Notes: a model not told the origin generated them from the letters alone. 12,037 nt of DNA from Eubacteriales bacterium (GCA_030529125.1 JAUMXP010000038.1:1-12037), one strand, 5' to 3'; shown: positions 1 to 8,334, numbered from the stretch's first letter. A program made the numbers and translations.

Positions 1-667
1 TAATATGGCTAAGCCTATCTATACAGGTTCGCTTTTTGAAATAGAAGATAAAGTTTTAAGAGTAGTTTCTGTCGATGGTTATAGAATGGCTATCAGAGAA
101 GAAAATATCGATAGTGAAAGTAAGAATAAATTTGTTGTTCCTGGTAAAACACAGAGCGAGATTTTAAAACTTATCACAGATGATAAAAAAGATGTTGAAA
201 TTATAGTAGGTCAAAGACATATCGGCTTCAAAATTGAAAATTATTCTATTATTTCACGTCTTATTGAGGGTAATTTCCTTGATTATAAAACAACAGTCCC
301 AAAAACAGCTCAGACAGAGCTTGTTATTAATACAAGATTACTTTCAAATGCTGTAGATAGAATGTCACTCCTTACAAATGAAAAAATTCAGTCTCCTGTC
401 AGAATGACAATTTCTTCTGATCAGATTAAATTATCATGTTCTACAGCTGTAGGTAAAGCAAATGATGTGCTTTCTGTGTCTACAATCGGCTCAGACGTTG
501 AAATTGGATTTAATAATAGATATTTACTCGATGCACTTAAAAATAGCGATACAGACGAAATTAAGCTTATTTTAAACGGTCCTTTAGCTCCTATGGTTGT
601 AAAACCTGTTAATTCAGACAGTTTTACATTCCTTGTAGTACCTATGAGATTATCAAATGAGGGCTAA
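1..667 (+). CDS. dnaN: DNA polymerase III sliding clamp, beta subunit (5' end outside window)
   Basis: This is the C-terminal part of the beta clamp, the ring that tethers the replicative polymerase to DNA. The reading frame is open from base 2, with an AAT codon just before the ATG at 5, so that ATG is internal and the true start lies upstream. The visible ~221 residues match the second and third clamp domains: a PIYTGSLFEI segment, then VVSVDGYRMAIR, and the usual C-terminal ending FLVVPMRL. A full clamp is about 370 residues, so roughly 150 are missing from the window, not from the gene. It overlaps or nearly touches the downstream S4 gene, whose SD (GAGGG, 659-663) lies in the last dnaN codons. 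This implies a shared transcript and coupled translation. Gene order supports a position next to dnaA and the chromosome origin. Identification is secure. Confidence 0.96.
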   Translation, partial: NMAKPIYTGSLFEIEDKVLRVVSVDGYRMAIREENIDSESKNKFVVPGKTQSEILKLITDDKKDVEIIVGQRHIGFKIENYSIISRLIEGNFLDYKTTVPKTAQTELVINTRLLSNAVDRMSLLTNEKIQSPVRMTISSDQIKLSCSTAVGKANDVLSVSTIGSDVEIGFNNRYLLDALKNSDTDEIKLILNGPLAPMVVKPVNSDSFTFLVVPMRLSNEG

Positions 668-668
668 A

Positions 669-887
669 ATGAGTAGAGAAATTATTAATATAAATGAAGA
701 TTTTATTCGTTTACAGGACCTTATAAAATTTGCTGGTATAACTCCTACAGGTGGTCAAGCAAAATATCTTATTCAGAATGGTGAAATTAAGGTAAACGGT
801 GAAGTATGCACCATGCGCGGTAAAAAAATGCGTGATGGTGATATAGCTCAGTTTGAAGATAGGATTATTGAGGTAAAAATAGATTGA
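669..887 (+). CDS. yaaA: S4-domain RNA-binding protein, YaaA family
   Basis: A 72-residue protein made almost entirely of one S4 RNA-binding domain. Signature segments are FIRLQDLIKFAGI near the N-terminus, then GGQAKYLIQNGEIKVNGE and RGKKMRDGD. This is the small protein encoded between dnaN and recF in many Firmicutes (B. subtilis yaaA). Its relatives bind structured RNA and are linked to ribosome assembly, but the exact role here is inference. I chose the ATG at 669 because GAGGG at 659-663 sits 5 nt upstream. An in-frame ATG at 657 would overlap dnaN by 11 bases, has no good SD, and would add MRAK. The stop codon overlaps the recF TTG start, so the two genes are probably translationally coupled. 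Confidence 0.9.
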   Translation: MSREIININEDFIRLQDLIKFAGITPTGGQAKYLIQNGEIKVNGEVCTMRGKKMRDGDIAQFEDRIIEVKID

Positions 888-1981
888 TAGTAAAAAAACT
901 TAAGTTTGAAAATTTTCGCAATCTTTCAAACAATGAGATTGTCCCATGTGAAAAAGTTAATGTAATTTATGGAGATAATGCTCAGGGTAAAACTAATTTG
1001 CTTGAAGCAATATGGCTTTTTTGTGGTGGACATTCATTCAGAGGTTCAAAAGAAAATGAACTTATCAAATTTGAAGATAGTTATTTCAAACTTAATATGG
1101 ATTTTTTCTCTTGTGGAAGAGATCAAAGTGCAGAAATATCTTTTTCTCAAAATAAAAAGAAAATCAAAATTAATTCAGTAGATAAAAATTCATCATCTTA
1201 TTTGACAGAAGTTTTTTCGTGTGTGGTTTTTTCTCCTGAAAATATGACTTTAGTAAAAAGAGGACCATCATTAAGAAGAAAATTTTTAGATGGTGCTATC
1301 TGTCAACAGCGTATTCGTTACGCTGCAGCACTTGCAAAATATAATCAGATAATTAATCAGCGTAATGCTCTATTAAAAGATATTTATAAACACAAAGAAC
1401 TCAAAGATACCCTTCCTATATGGGATGATTCTTTAGCTGTGACAGGTGCTATTATCTTAAAAGAGCGTATGGAATATATTAAAGATCTGAAAATCTATGC
1501 TCAGAAATTTCACGAAGACATATCTCAAGGCTTAGAAAAACTCGACATTGAATATATTTCAAATTGCAATGCTCAAACAGACGATACAATAGAAGAAATT
1601 ACTGAAAAATTAAGAGAAGCATATAATAAATCACGCAGTGAAGATTATCATACAGGATATACTAATATTGGTCCGCATCGTGATGATATGGAGATAAAGA
1701 TTAACGGTATATCTGCTAAAACTTTTGGTTCACAAGGTCAGCAGCGATCTGCAGTTTTATCTCTAAAACTTGCTCAGGCACAAATGTTATATAAAAAAAA
1801 TAACGAAAAACCTGTTATTCTACTTGATGATGTGTTGTCTGAATTAGATCCGAAACGTCAGGATTTTCTACTCAATAAAGTAGAAGATTATCAGGTTTTT
1901 GTAACTTGTTGTGAAGAATCAAACAAAGAGCAATTAAAATCCGGTAAAGTTTTTTATATTAACGGTGGTGAGGTTAAGTAA
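884..1981 (+). CDS. recF: DNA replication and repair protein RecF
   Basis: RecF is an SMC-like ATPase that, with RecO and RecR, loads RecA at single-strand gaps and helps restart stalled forks. The 365-residue length is normal. Visible motifs are the Walker A loop GDNAQGKT (residues 30-37), the ABC signature region FGSQGQQR (281-288), and Walker B with D-loop, ILLDDVLSELD (312-322). The conserved segment VVFSPENMTLVKRGPSLRR is also present. Translation appears to start at TTG 884, overlapping the preceding stop by four bases, with a GAGG SD at 870-873. No ATG fits the conserved RecF N-terminus (IVKKLKFENFRN). The TAA stop shares one base with the remB ATG. All motifs look intact. Confidence 0.97.
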   Translation: MIVKKLKFENFRNLSNNEIVPCEKVNVIYGDNAQGKTNLLEAIWLFCGGHSFRGSKENELIKFEDSYFKLNMDFFSCGRDQSAEISFSQNKKKIKINSVDKNSSSYLTEVFSCVVFSPENMTLVKRGPSLRRKFLDGAICQQRIRYAAALAKYNQIINQRNALLKDIYKHKELKDTLPIWDDSLAVTGAIILKERMEYIKDLKIYAQKFHEDISQGLEKLDIEYISNCNAQTDDTIEEITEKLREAYNKSRSEDYHTGYTNIGPHRDDMEIKINGISAKTFGSQGQQRSAVLSLKLAQAQMLYKKNNEKPVILLDDVLSELDPKRQDFLLNKVEDYQVFVTCCEESNKEQLKSGKVFYINGGEVK

Positions 1982-2247
1982 TGTACTTACATTTAGGTAA
2001 TGAAACAGTTATTAAAACTGATGAGATTATCGGTATATTTGACCTCGATACATCAACTGTTTCTAAGCATACACGCGACTATCTAAGGTTGTGTGAAAAT
2101 AATAAAGAAGCTTTTACTGTATCATACGAGCTTCCTAAATCTTTTATTTTATGTGATGATGGTAAAAGTCAGAAAATATATATATGCCAGTTATCATCAA
2201 AAACAATTCAAAAGAGATTGTTATCACGAAAGGATGCAAATTTATGA
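1981..2247 (+). CDS. remB: RemB/YaaB-family regulatory protein (DUF370-like)
   Basis: An 88-residue protein whose N-terminus MYLHLGNETVIKTDEIIGIFDLD matches the RemB/YaaB pattern (MYIHLGxxxxVxxxxIVGIFD). Family members sit between recF and gyrB in many Firmicutes. The related RemA protein of B. subtilis activates matrix genes as a DNA-binding oligomer, and RemB has been tied to matrix expression in that species. Whether this copy controls matrix genes is inference; its position is probably conserved for other reasons. Later residues (SSKTIQKRLLSRK) match the family's C-terminal end. The ATG shares a base with the recF stop, and GGTGAGG just upstream serves as the SD. Its TGA stop overlaps the start of the next, damaged gene by four bases (ATGA). 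Confidence 0.88.
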   Translation: MYLHLGNETVIKTDEIIGIFDLDTSTVSKHTRDYLRLCENNKEAFTVSYELPKSFILCDDGKSQKIYICQLSSKTIQKRLLSRKDANL

Positions 2248-2891
2248 AAATAACAAAATGTCCGTATTGCGGAAAACAACTCAGCTTTTTTCAAGCTTTT
2301 CTTATCCGTACAAAATGTTAATATTTTTGCAACAAATTTAAAAAAGAATCTAATATTCTGATTAAAAAATCATTATTAGGACCATTTTTTGTAGCACTTA
2401 TATTATCATTGATAATTTTAGGATGTTTCTTCTTTTTAACAGATAGAACAAGTTTGTGGTTTATGTTCTTTGTAGCTGTGCCATATATCTTTTTCTATGC
2501 AATTACTCCATTTTTTGTGGAGCTTAAACCACGTAAAAAACACATGGATGTTTTATATGACACAGGAATAATTGAGAGTCCAATAGTTGATCCTGATCCA
2601 ACAATGGCAGAAACATCAAACGTAGTACCTACATTTGTTGATGATGTAGTGCTTACTGATGATGATAAGCCAGTAATAAACAAAGATATTTTCAATGCTA
2701 TAAAAGAAGACAGAAAAATTGTAGAAGACGAAGATTCAGGAGATACAAAGAGTTTCTCTAAATTTGAGAATATCAGTAGTAATACAGACTTAGGTGATAC
2801 AATGCCTGTTGCAGATATTAAAGATATTTCATCTAATGATGTTGAAATAAATAAAGAGAGAAAACATTACGATTTATCTAACTTTGATTAA
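2244..2891 (+). pseudogene. Zinc-ribbon two-helix membrane protein, interrupted by an in-frame TAA
   Basis: One frame runs from ATG 2244 to TAA 2889-2891 (215 codons before the stop) but contains a TAA at 2319-2321 (codon 26). The start is credible: AAAGGA at 2229-2234 lies 9 nt upstream and the ATG overlaps the remB stop. Before the internal stop comes MKITKCPYCGKQLSFFQAF, half of a zinc ribbon (C6, C9). After it, still in frame, come C29 and F32 where a second CxxC is expected, two hydrophobic helices (about residues 44-65 and 70-91), and an acidic tail ending HYDLSNFD. The longest uninterrupted part starts at TTG 2409, but that codon has no SD and lies inside the first helix. The gene is therefore probably a pseudogene, or the stop is a sequence error. 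I do not know its function. The tail keeps normal codon use and no further stops, so the break is recent or artefactual. Confidence 0.72.
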
Positions 2892-2912
2892 TAGATATGC
2901 CAATAATTTTTT

Positions 2913-2917
2913 GGAGG
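2913..2917 (+). promoter_or_regulatory. Shine-Dalgarno deciding the gyrB TTG start
   Basis: A perfect GGAGG lies 7 nt before TTG 2925. It fixes gyrB translation at a TTG codon and gives an N-terminus of MDNLEKNLEQ. Confidence 0.85.
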
Positions 2918-2924
2918 TAGTATT

Positions 2925-4892
2925 TTGGATAATTTAGAAAAGAATTTGGAACAAAATGAAATAACAAAAGTTGAAAACGAATATGGTGCAGACGAAATTC
3001 AGGTTTTAGAAGGATTAGAAGCTGTTAGAAAACGTCCGGGTATGTACATCGGTTCTACAGGTGAGCGCGGATTACATCACCTTGTATATGAAATTGTTGA
3101 TAACTCTATTGACGAAGCTTTAGCTGGTTATTGTTCAAAAATCGAGGTTTCTATCTTACCTGGTAATATAATCAGAGTTAAAGATAACGGTCGTGGTATT
3201 CCTGTCGGCATCAATCAGAAAATGGGCTTACCTGCTGTTACTGTTGTATTTACAGTATTGCATGCCGGCGGTAAATTCGGCGGTGGCGGATACAAAGTAT
3301 CCGGTGGTCTGCATGGTGTAGGTGCATCAGTAGTTAACGCGCTGTCTACATGGCTCGAAGTCAGAGTTTGTGACGGTGAAAATATCTACTACCAGCGTTA
3401 TGAACGCGGTTCTATTATGAATGACCTTGAAATTATCGGTCAGTCAACTGAGAAAGGTACTGAAGTACTGTTCAAAGCTGATCCGGAAATTTTTCAGGAT
3501 ACAGATGTATATGATTACAACACTCTTGCAAAGAGATTGAGAGAACAGGCATTTCTCAATGCAGGTGTTAATATTGAACTTAAAGACGAGCGTGATTCCG
3601 ATAATATTATCTCAAAAACTTTCTGGTACAAAGGCGGTATCAAAGAGTTTGTTGAGTACATACATAAGAAAAAAGGCTATACACCTATTCACGAAGAAAT
3701 TATCTTCCTTCATGCCTCAAATGCAGAAGATACCTGCGAAGTAGATATAGCACTGCAGTATAACGATAGCTATAACAACGATATCCGTTCGTTTGCTAAT
3801 AATATCCATACCACAGACGGTGGTACTCACGAAGAAGGTTTCAGACGTTCACTTCCTCGTGTTATGAACAACTATGCTACTAAATTTAATAAAATCAAAG
3901 ATAAAGACAAAGATTTAAAACTCGAGTTTGAAGACTACAAAGAAGGTCTTACAGCTATTATTTCCGTAAAAATAACAGAAGCTCAGTTTGAGGGTCAGAC
4001 TAAAGCTAAACTTGGTAATACAGAAGTAAGAACTTTAGTTTCAAAATTGATTACGGACAAGTTTTCAGAATTCTTGGAAGAAAACCCTCAGTCTGCTTCT
4101 GCAATTTTAGACAAAGCATTAGCATCTGCTAAAGCCAGAGAAGCAGCTAGAAAAGCTAGAGAGTCAGTCAGAAGAAAATCAGCATTAGATAGTGCTACTT
4201 TACCGGGTAAACTTGCTGACTGCCAGTCAAAGGATAGTTCAGAAACTGAGATTTACATCGTAGAGGGTGACTCTGCGGGTGGTTCAGCTAAACAAGGTAG
4301 AGACAGACGTTTCCAAGCTATCTTGCCACTTTGGGGTAAAATGCTCAACGTTGAGAAAGCACGTCTTGACCGTGTTTATGGCAACGATAAATTAACTCCT
4401 GTTATCACAGCACTCGGTGCAGGTATCGGCGAAGAATTTGATTTAGAAAAACTCAGATATGATAAAGTTATTATCATGGCCGATGCTGACGTCGACGGCT
4501 CACATATCAGAACACTTCTGCTTACATTCTTCTTCAGATTTATGAGACCTCTAGTTGAAGCAGGTCACGTATATATAGCACAGCCACCACTGTATCGTAT
4601 CACTAAGGGCAAAGAACATCACTATGCATATTCCGATATTGAGCGTGACGAAATCCTTGCATCTCTTGAAGGCAAGACCGATATTCAGCGATACAAAGGT
4701 CTTGGTGAGATGGACTCAGAACAGCTGTGGGAAACAACTATGAACCCAGAAACCAGAACAATGCTTCGAGTAGAACTCTCCGATGCAGAACTTGCAGACG
4801 AAACATTCTCTATTTTAATGGGTGATAAGGTTGAACCACGTAGAGAGTTCATCGAAACTAATGCAAAATACGTTCAGAATCTTGATATATAA
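2925..4892 (+). CDS. gyrB: DNA gyrase subunit B (ATPase)
   Basis: GyrB supplies the ATPase and part of the cleavage core of gyrase (A2B2), which introduces negative supercoils. The 655-residue form is the usual Gram-positive type, without the large insert of the enterobacterial protein. The GHKL ATPase domain shows the general base and Mg-binding pair in EIVDNSIDEA (E56, N60), the DNGRGIP motif (D87 onward) and the ATP lid GGLHGVGASVVNALS from about 127. The TOPRIM domain has EGDSAGG (E447-D449) and DADVDG (D520, D522, D524). The C-terminal tail IQRYKGLGEM...NLDI is standard. W470 in PLWGK replaces the Lys/Arg commonly found there. The start is TTG at 2925. A 72-nt gap without a terminator separates it from gyrA, which indicates co-transcription. 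Confidence 0.98.
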   Translation: MDNLEKNLEQNEITKVENEYGADEIQVLEGLEAVRKRPGMYIGSTGERGLHHLVYEIVDNSIDEALAGYCSKIEVSILPGNIIRVKDNGRGIPVGINQKMGLPAVTVVFTVLHAGGKFGGGGYKVSGGLHGVGASVVNALSTWLEVRVCDGENIYYQRYERGSIMNDLEIIGQSTEKGTEVLFKADPEIFQDTDVYDYNTLAKRLREQAFLNAGVNIELKDERDSDNIISKTFWYKGGIKEFVEYIHKKKGYTPIHEEIIFLHASNAEDTCEVDIALQYNDSYNNDIRSFANNIHTTDGGTHEEGFRRSLPRVMNNYATKFNKIKDKDKDLKLEFEDYKEGLTAIISVKITEAQFEGQTKAKLGNTEVRTLVSKLITDKFSEFLEENPQSASAILDKALASAKAREAARKARESVRRKSALDSATLPGKLADCQSKDSSETEIYIVEGDSAGGSAKQGRDRRFQAILPLWGKMLNVEKARLDRVYGNDKLTPVITALGAGIGEEFDLEKLRYDKVIIMADADVDGSHIRTLLLTFFFRFMRPLVEAGHVYIAQPPLYRITKGKEHHYAYSDIERDEILASLEGKTDIQRYKGLGEMDSEQLWETTMNPETRTMLRVELSDAELADETFSILMGDKVEPRREFIETNAKYVQNLDI

Positions 4893-4952
4893 TTCGTAAT
4901 TTATCGGATATTAAAATTTAACTATTGGATAAAAAACGACAAAGAATGATAG

Positions 4953-4958
4953 AAGGTG
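4953..4958 (+). promoter_or_regulatory. Shine-Dalgarno deciding the gyrA start
   Basis: AAGGTG lies 6 nt before TTG 4965. The upstream in-frame GTG at 4956 overlaps this SD and has none of its own, so TTG 4965 is the better start. Confidence 0.7.
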
Positions 4959-4964
4959 CTTAAT

Positions 4965-7505
4965 TTGGATAATGAAAAGAACTTAAATGTTAATCCTGAA
5001 AATACAGAAAGTAATACTACAGGTAAGGTTATAGATGTTGATATTAACCGCGAAATGAGAAAGTCATTCCTTGACTATTCTATGAGTGTTATCGTATCAC
5101 GTGCGCTGCCTGATGTTAGAGATGGTTTAAAGCCGGTTCATCGTCGTATTCTCTACACTATGTTCGAAAATGGTCTTGAACCTAACAAGCCATATCGTAA
5201 GTGCGCTGACACAGTTGGTAACGTGCTCGGTAAATATCACCCACATGGTGACTCCTCAGTTTACGATGCAATGGTAAGACTTGCGCAGGATTTCTCAATG
5301 AGATATATGCTTGTTGATGGTCATGGTAACTTCGGTTCTGTCGACGGTGATCCACCTGCTGCTTACCGATATACTGAGTCAAAACTCTCAAAAATTTCGC
5401 TTGAGATGGTTACAGACATCGACAAAGAAACTGTCGATTTTATGCCTAACTTTGACGACAGACTTAAAGAGCCTACAGTTTTACCAAGTAGATTTCCTAA
5501 CTTGCTTGTAAACGGTAGCTCAGGTATCGCTGTTGGTATGGCTACCAATATTCCACCTCATAACTTAGGCGAAGCAGTAGATGCTATGTGTATGCTTATC
5601 GACAACCCTGATGCTGAAGTTGCTGAGATTATGGAATGTATGCCAGGTCCTGACTTCCCTACAGGCGGTATTATTATGGGTCGTTCAGGTATCAGAGCTG
5701 CTTATGCTACAGGTAGAGGTAAGATTATCGTTCGTGCTAAGACAGAGATTGTTGAAGCTAAGAACGGCAGATTCAAGATTATTGTTACTGAGCTTCCATA
5801 TGTTGTAAACAAAGCAAGACTTATTGAAAATATTGCTGAGCTTGTTAAGGACAAGCGTATCGACGGTATCTCAAATATTGAAGACCATTCTGACAGAAAT
5901 GGTATGCATATCGAAATTGACATTAAGCGCGAGGCATCACCACAGGTTGTATTAAACCAGCTTTTCATGCTTACTCAGCTTCAGTCAACTTTCGGTTGCA
6001 TTATGCTCGCTATTGTTAACGGCGAACCAAAGATCTTAACACTCAAAGAGATGTTACAGCACTACATTGACCATCAGGTTGACGTTATTACACGCCGTAC
6101 TATTTATGATCTCAGAAAAGCTAAAGAGAGAGCGCATATTTTAGAAGGCTTGAAGATAGCCATCGATAATATCGACGAGGTTATCGCTATCATCCGTAAG
6201 TCTAAAGACCAGGCATCAGCTAAACTCGGACTTATGGAAAGATTTAATCTTGACGATATTCAGGCACAGGCTATTGTACAGATGCGTCTTGGACAGCTCA
6301 CTAATATGGAGCGCTCAAAGATTGAAGACGAAATCGCTGCATTAGCTGCAAAAATTGCAGAATACAACGAGATTTTAGCATCTGAAACACGTAAACTCGA
6401 ACTCGTAAAAGAAGAAGCTATCGCAGTACGCAACAAGTATGCTGACCCACGTAGAACAGAAATCTGTGCTATCAGCGGTGAGGTTGATATTGAAGACCTT
6501 ATTCCTAAGGAAGACTGCGTAGTTACTATGACAAAGTTTGGTTATATCAAGCGTCTTAGTGAAGATACATACAAGCTTCAGCGTCGTGGTGGTCGAGGCG
6601 TATCTGGTATGACTAGAAAAGAAGACGACATTGCGACAGAGATGTTTATCTCTAATTCTCACGACTTTATCCTCTTCTTTACTGACAAGGGCAGAGTATA
6701 CAGACTTAAGTGTTACGAAATTCCTGAGTCTTCTCGTCAGAGTAAGGGTATGAATATCGCAAACCTGCTTCCTATAGCAACTGACGAAAAGGTTACTTCA
6801 ATGATCAGAGTTCCTGAGTTTGATGAAGAGAAATATCTCATCATGGTTACACGTCAGGGTATTATCAAACGTATTGAACTCAACGCATATAACACTGCAC
6901 GTAAGGGCGGCTTGATTGCACTTGATCTTAACGAAGGTGACGAGCTTGCTTGGGTTAAGATGACTAACGGCACTAATGACGTTATCATTGCTACTCGTCT
7001 GGGTATGGCTATTCGTTTCAACGAAAACGATGTCAGACCAATGGGTAGACAAGCTAGAGGTGTTAAAGCGCTCAAGCTAAAAGAAAACGACTATGTTATC
7101 GGCATGAGTGTTATCGATGACGACGGCTACGTGCTCACAGTTTCTACTACAGGTTATGGTCGTTTGTCACTTCCAACTGATTATCGTACTCAGAGCCGTG
7201 GTGGTAAGGGTCTTACTAACTACCATGTTGAAAAGTATGGCGAAGTTGCAGCACTGAGCGTAGTATCCAAAGATGACGATGTTATCATCATCTCTGCAAA
7301 CGGTGTTATTATCCGTATCAAAGCTGATACTATCCGTCAGTGTGCTCGTCCTTCTAAGGGTGTAACTGTTATGAAGATTAAAGACGACAACGAAGTAGTG
7401 ACAATAGCAGCTGTACCTCACGAAGACGGCGAAACTGATGAAACCGAAGTTGCAGAAACTGAAACAGCAGAAGCTGTTGAAGAAGAGAAGGCAACTGAAG
7501 AATAA
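4965..7505 (+). CDS. gyrA: DNA gyrase subunit A
   Basis: GyrA breaks and rejoins DNA and wraps it through its C-terminal beta-pinwheel. From TTG 4965 the protein has 846 residues, a normal length. The breakage-reunion domain contains LPDVRDGLKPVHRRIL, the quinolone-determining segment HPHGDSSVYDAMVRLAQ (S97 and D101, matching E. coli S83 and D87, both the susceptible residues), and catalytic tyrosine Y136 in AAYRYTES. The C-terminal domain has the GyrA box QRRGGRG (539-545), which marks gyrase rather than topoisomerase IV. The last ~25 residues are a Glu/Thr-rich acidic tail; such tails modulate supercoiling in some species. The SD at 4953-4958 supports TTG over the in-frame GTG at 4956. A strong hairpin after the stop ends the transcript. 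Confidence 0.98.
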   Translation: MDNEKNLNVNPENTESNTTGKVIDVDINREMRKSFLDYSMSVIVSRALPDVRDGLKPVHRRILYTMFENGLEPNKPYRKCADTVGNVLGKYHPHGDSSVYDAMVRLAQDFSMRYMLVDGHGNFGSVDGDPPAAYRYTESKLSKISLEMVTDIDKETVDFMPNFDDRLKEPTVLPSRFPNLLVNGSSGIAVGMATNIPPHNLGEAVDAMCMLIDNPDAEVAEIMECMPGPDFPTGGIIMGRSGIRAAYATGRGKIIVRAKTEIVEAKNGRFKIIVTELPYVVNKARLIENIAELVKDKRIDGISNIEDHSDRNGMHIEIDIKREASPQVVLNQLFMLTQLQSTFGCIMLAIVNGEPKILTLKEMLQHYIDHQVDVITRRTIYDLRKAKERAHILEGLKIAIDNIDEVIAIIRKSKDQASAKLGLMERFNLDDIQAQAIVQMRLGQLTNMERSKIEDEIAALAAKIAEYNEILASETRKLELVKEEAIAVRNKYADPRRTEICAISGEVDIEDLIPKEDCVVTMTKFGYIKRLSEDTYKLQRRGGRGVSGMTRKEDDIATEMFISNSHDFILFFTDKGRVYRLKCYEIPESSRQSKGMNIANLLPIATDEKVTSMIRVPEFDEEKYLIMVTRQGIIKRIELNAYNTARKGGLIALDLNEGDELAWVKMTNGTNDVIIATRLGMAIRFNENDVRPMGRQARGVKALKLKENDYVIGMSVIDDDGYVLTVSTTGYGRLSLPTDYRTQSRGGKGLTNYHVEKYGEVAALSVVSKDDDVIIISANGVIIRIKADTIRQCARPSKGVTVMKIKDDNEVVTIAAVPHEDGETDETEVAETETAEAVEEEKATEE

Positions 7506-7517
7506 TTATAATTTTGA

Positions 7518-7540
7518 GGGGGCGATATTCGCCCCTTCTT
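7518..7540 (+). terminator. Rho-independent terminator after gyrA
   Basis: Stem GGGGCGA (7519-7525) pairs with TCGCCCC (7529-7535) around a TAT loop and is followed by TTCTT. It begins about 13 nt after the gyrA stop. The tail is short and runs straight into the AAAGGA SD of the next gene, so some readthrough could supply the lipoprotein message. Confidence 0.8.
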
Positions 7541-7552
7541 AAAGGATAATGT

Positions 7553-8271
7553 ATGAAAAAAACAATTTGCATTTTACTTATTGTACTGATGGTTTTGTCT
7601 TTGTGTGCATGTTCAAGTAGTGAAGAAGATGTTACAGAGAGCGAAATCGTAGAAGAACAAAATGTCAACAGCGGTCCTGTTGCAAAAACTGTCACTTACG
7701 AAGAAAGCAAGAATAACTTAGGCGCACGATACACTTTTACACTTGTAGAATTCAACACAATGTTAAATGAAGAGTGCAAATCTTTGGGTGATGCGACTTT
7801 GATATTGATAATTGGCAGAAAATGTCTGATACGCTGGTTGATGATAATGGGATTGAGTACACATCATACTATTACGCGACAGACGTATTGACTATCACAG
7901 CGGCTGTTGAGAATGAGTCCGGAAAAGTTATGAACTTAGGTTGTGGCTCATCGTACGAAGAATTTGCAAACGGAAGCGCAGATTTTCAGTACAATATTAT
8001 GTTCACCTCGGCAATTCTTGCGATGGTTGCAGGCGGTTACGATGATGACGCACTTGAATATTTGTATTACATCTTCTTTGATTCAGCAAAATATGACGAA
8101 TCATTTTTCTACAACAACAGTGTATATATGATGAATCTCAGCTCTGCTAACGATGGCACAGACGCGGCATTATTGTTTATGATGTCACCATGCAAAGATG
8201 AGATTCTAAAGGAATGGGAACTTACAGATTACAGCAGCTATGAAAATGCAAGTGTATTAATACTTGAATAA
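7553..8271 (+). pseudogene. Predicted lipoprotein with a -1 frameshift
   Basis: The first frame (ATG 7553, SD AAAGGA at 7541-7546) encodes a lipoprotein signal peptide: MKKT, a hydrophobic core and lipobox LCAC with the lipidated Cys at residue 20, then an acidic linker. At about 7796-7800 the sensible frame shifts by -1. Frame 1 continues as an implausible basic/hydrophobic run to a stop at 7891. The other frame reads FDIDNWQKMSDTLVDDNG and stays open to the stop at 8271. The second frame is blocked upstream by TGA 7789-7791, and its first ATG (7822) has no SD. One extra T in the TTT run at 7798-7800 would restore a 239-residue lipoprotein. I see no slippery heptamer suggesting programmed frameshifting. 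The body (VLTITAAVENESGKVMNLGCG) is an exported domain I do not recognise. It is either a recent pseudogene or a one-base homopolymer error. Confidence 0.75.
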
Positions 8272-8318
8272 TAGCTGAAAAAATATTGTGCTGAATGCAT
8301 AATGCAGACAGTGCACGT

Positions 8319-8325
8319 AAAGGGG
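8319..8325 (+). promoter_or_regulatory. Shine-Dalgarno deciding the ATP-grasp gene start
   Basis: AAAGGGG lies 9 nt before ATG 8335. The in-frame ATG at 8302 has no SD, so the shorter protein is preferred. Confidence 0.65.
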
Positions 8326-8334
8326 AAAGATAAA

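Noticed and set aside
5..667. ATG at 5 as a gene start
   Set aside because: The frame is open upstream and the protein starts mid-domain of the beta clamp, so this is an internal Met of dnaN.
2093..2341. 82-codon frame overlapping remB and the zinc-ribbon gene
   Set aside because: It is out of frame with both, lacks an SD and has unnatural composition.
5182..7421. Several antisense open frames of 60-95 codons inside gyrA
   Set aside because: They are shadows of a highly conserved coding frame with regular codon bias; none has an SD or a recognisable domain.
7785..7825. Programmed -1 frameshift in the lipoprotein gene
   Set aside because: No classical slippery heptamer and no clear downstream stem were found; loss of one T is simpler.
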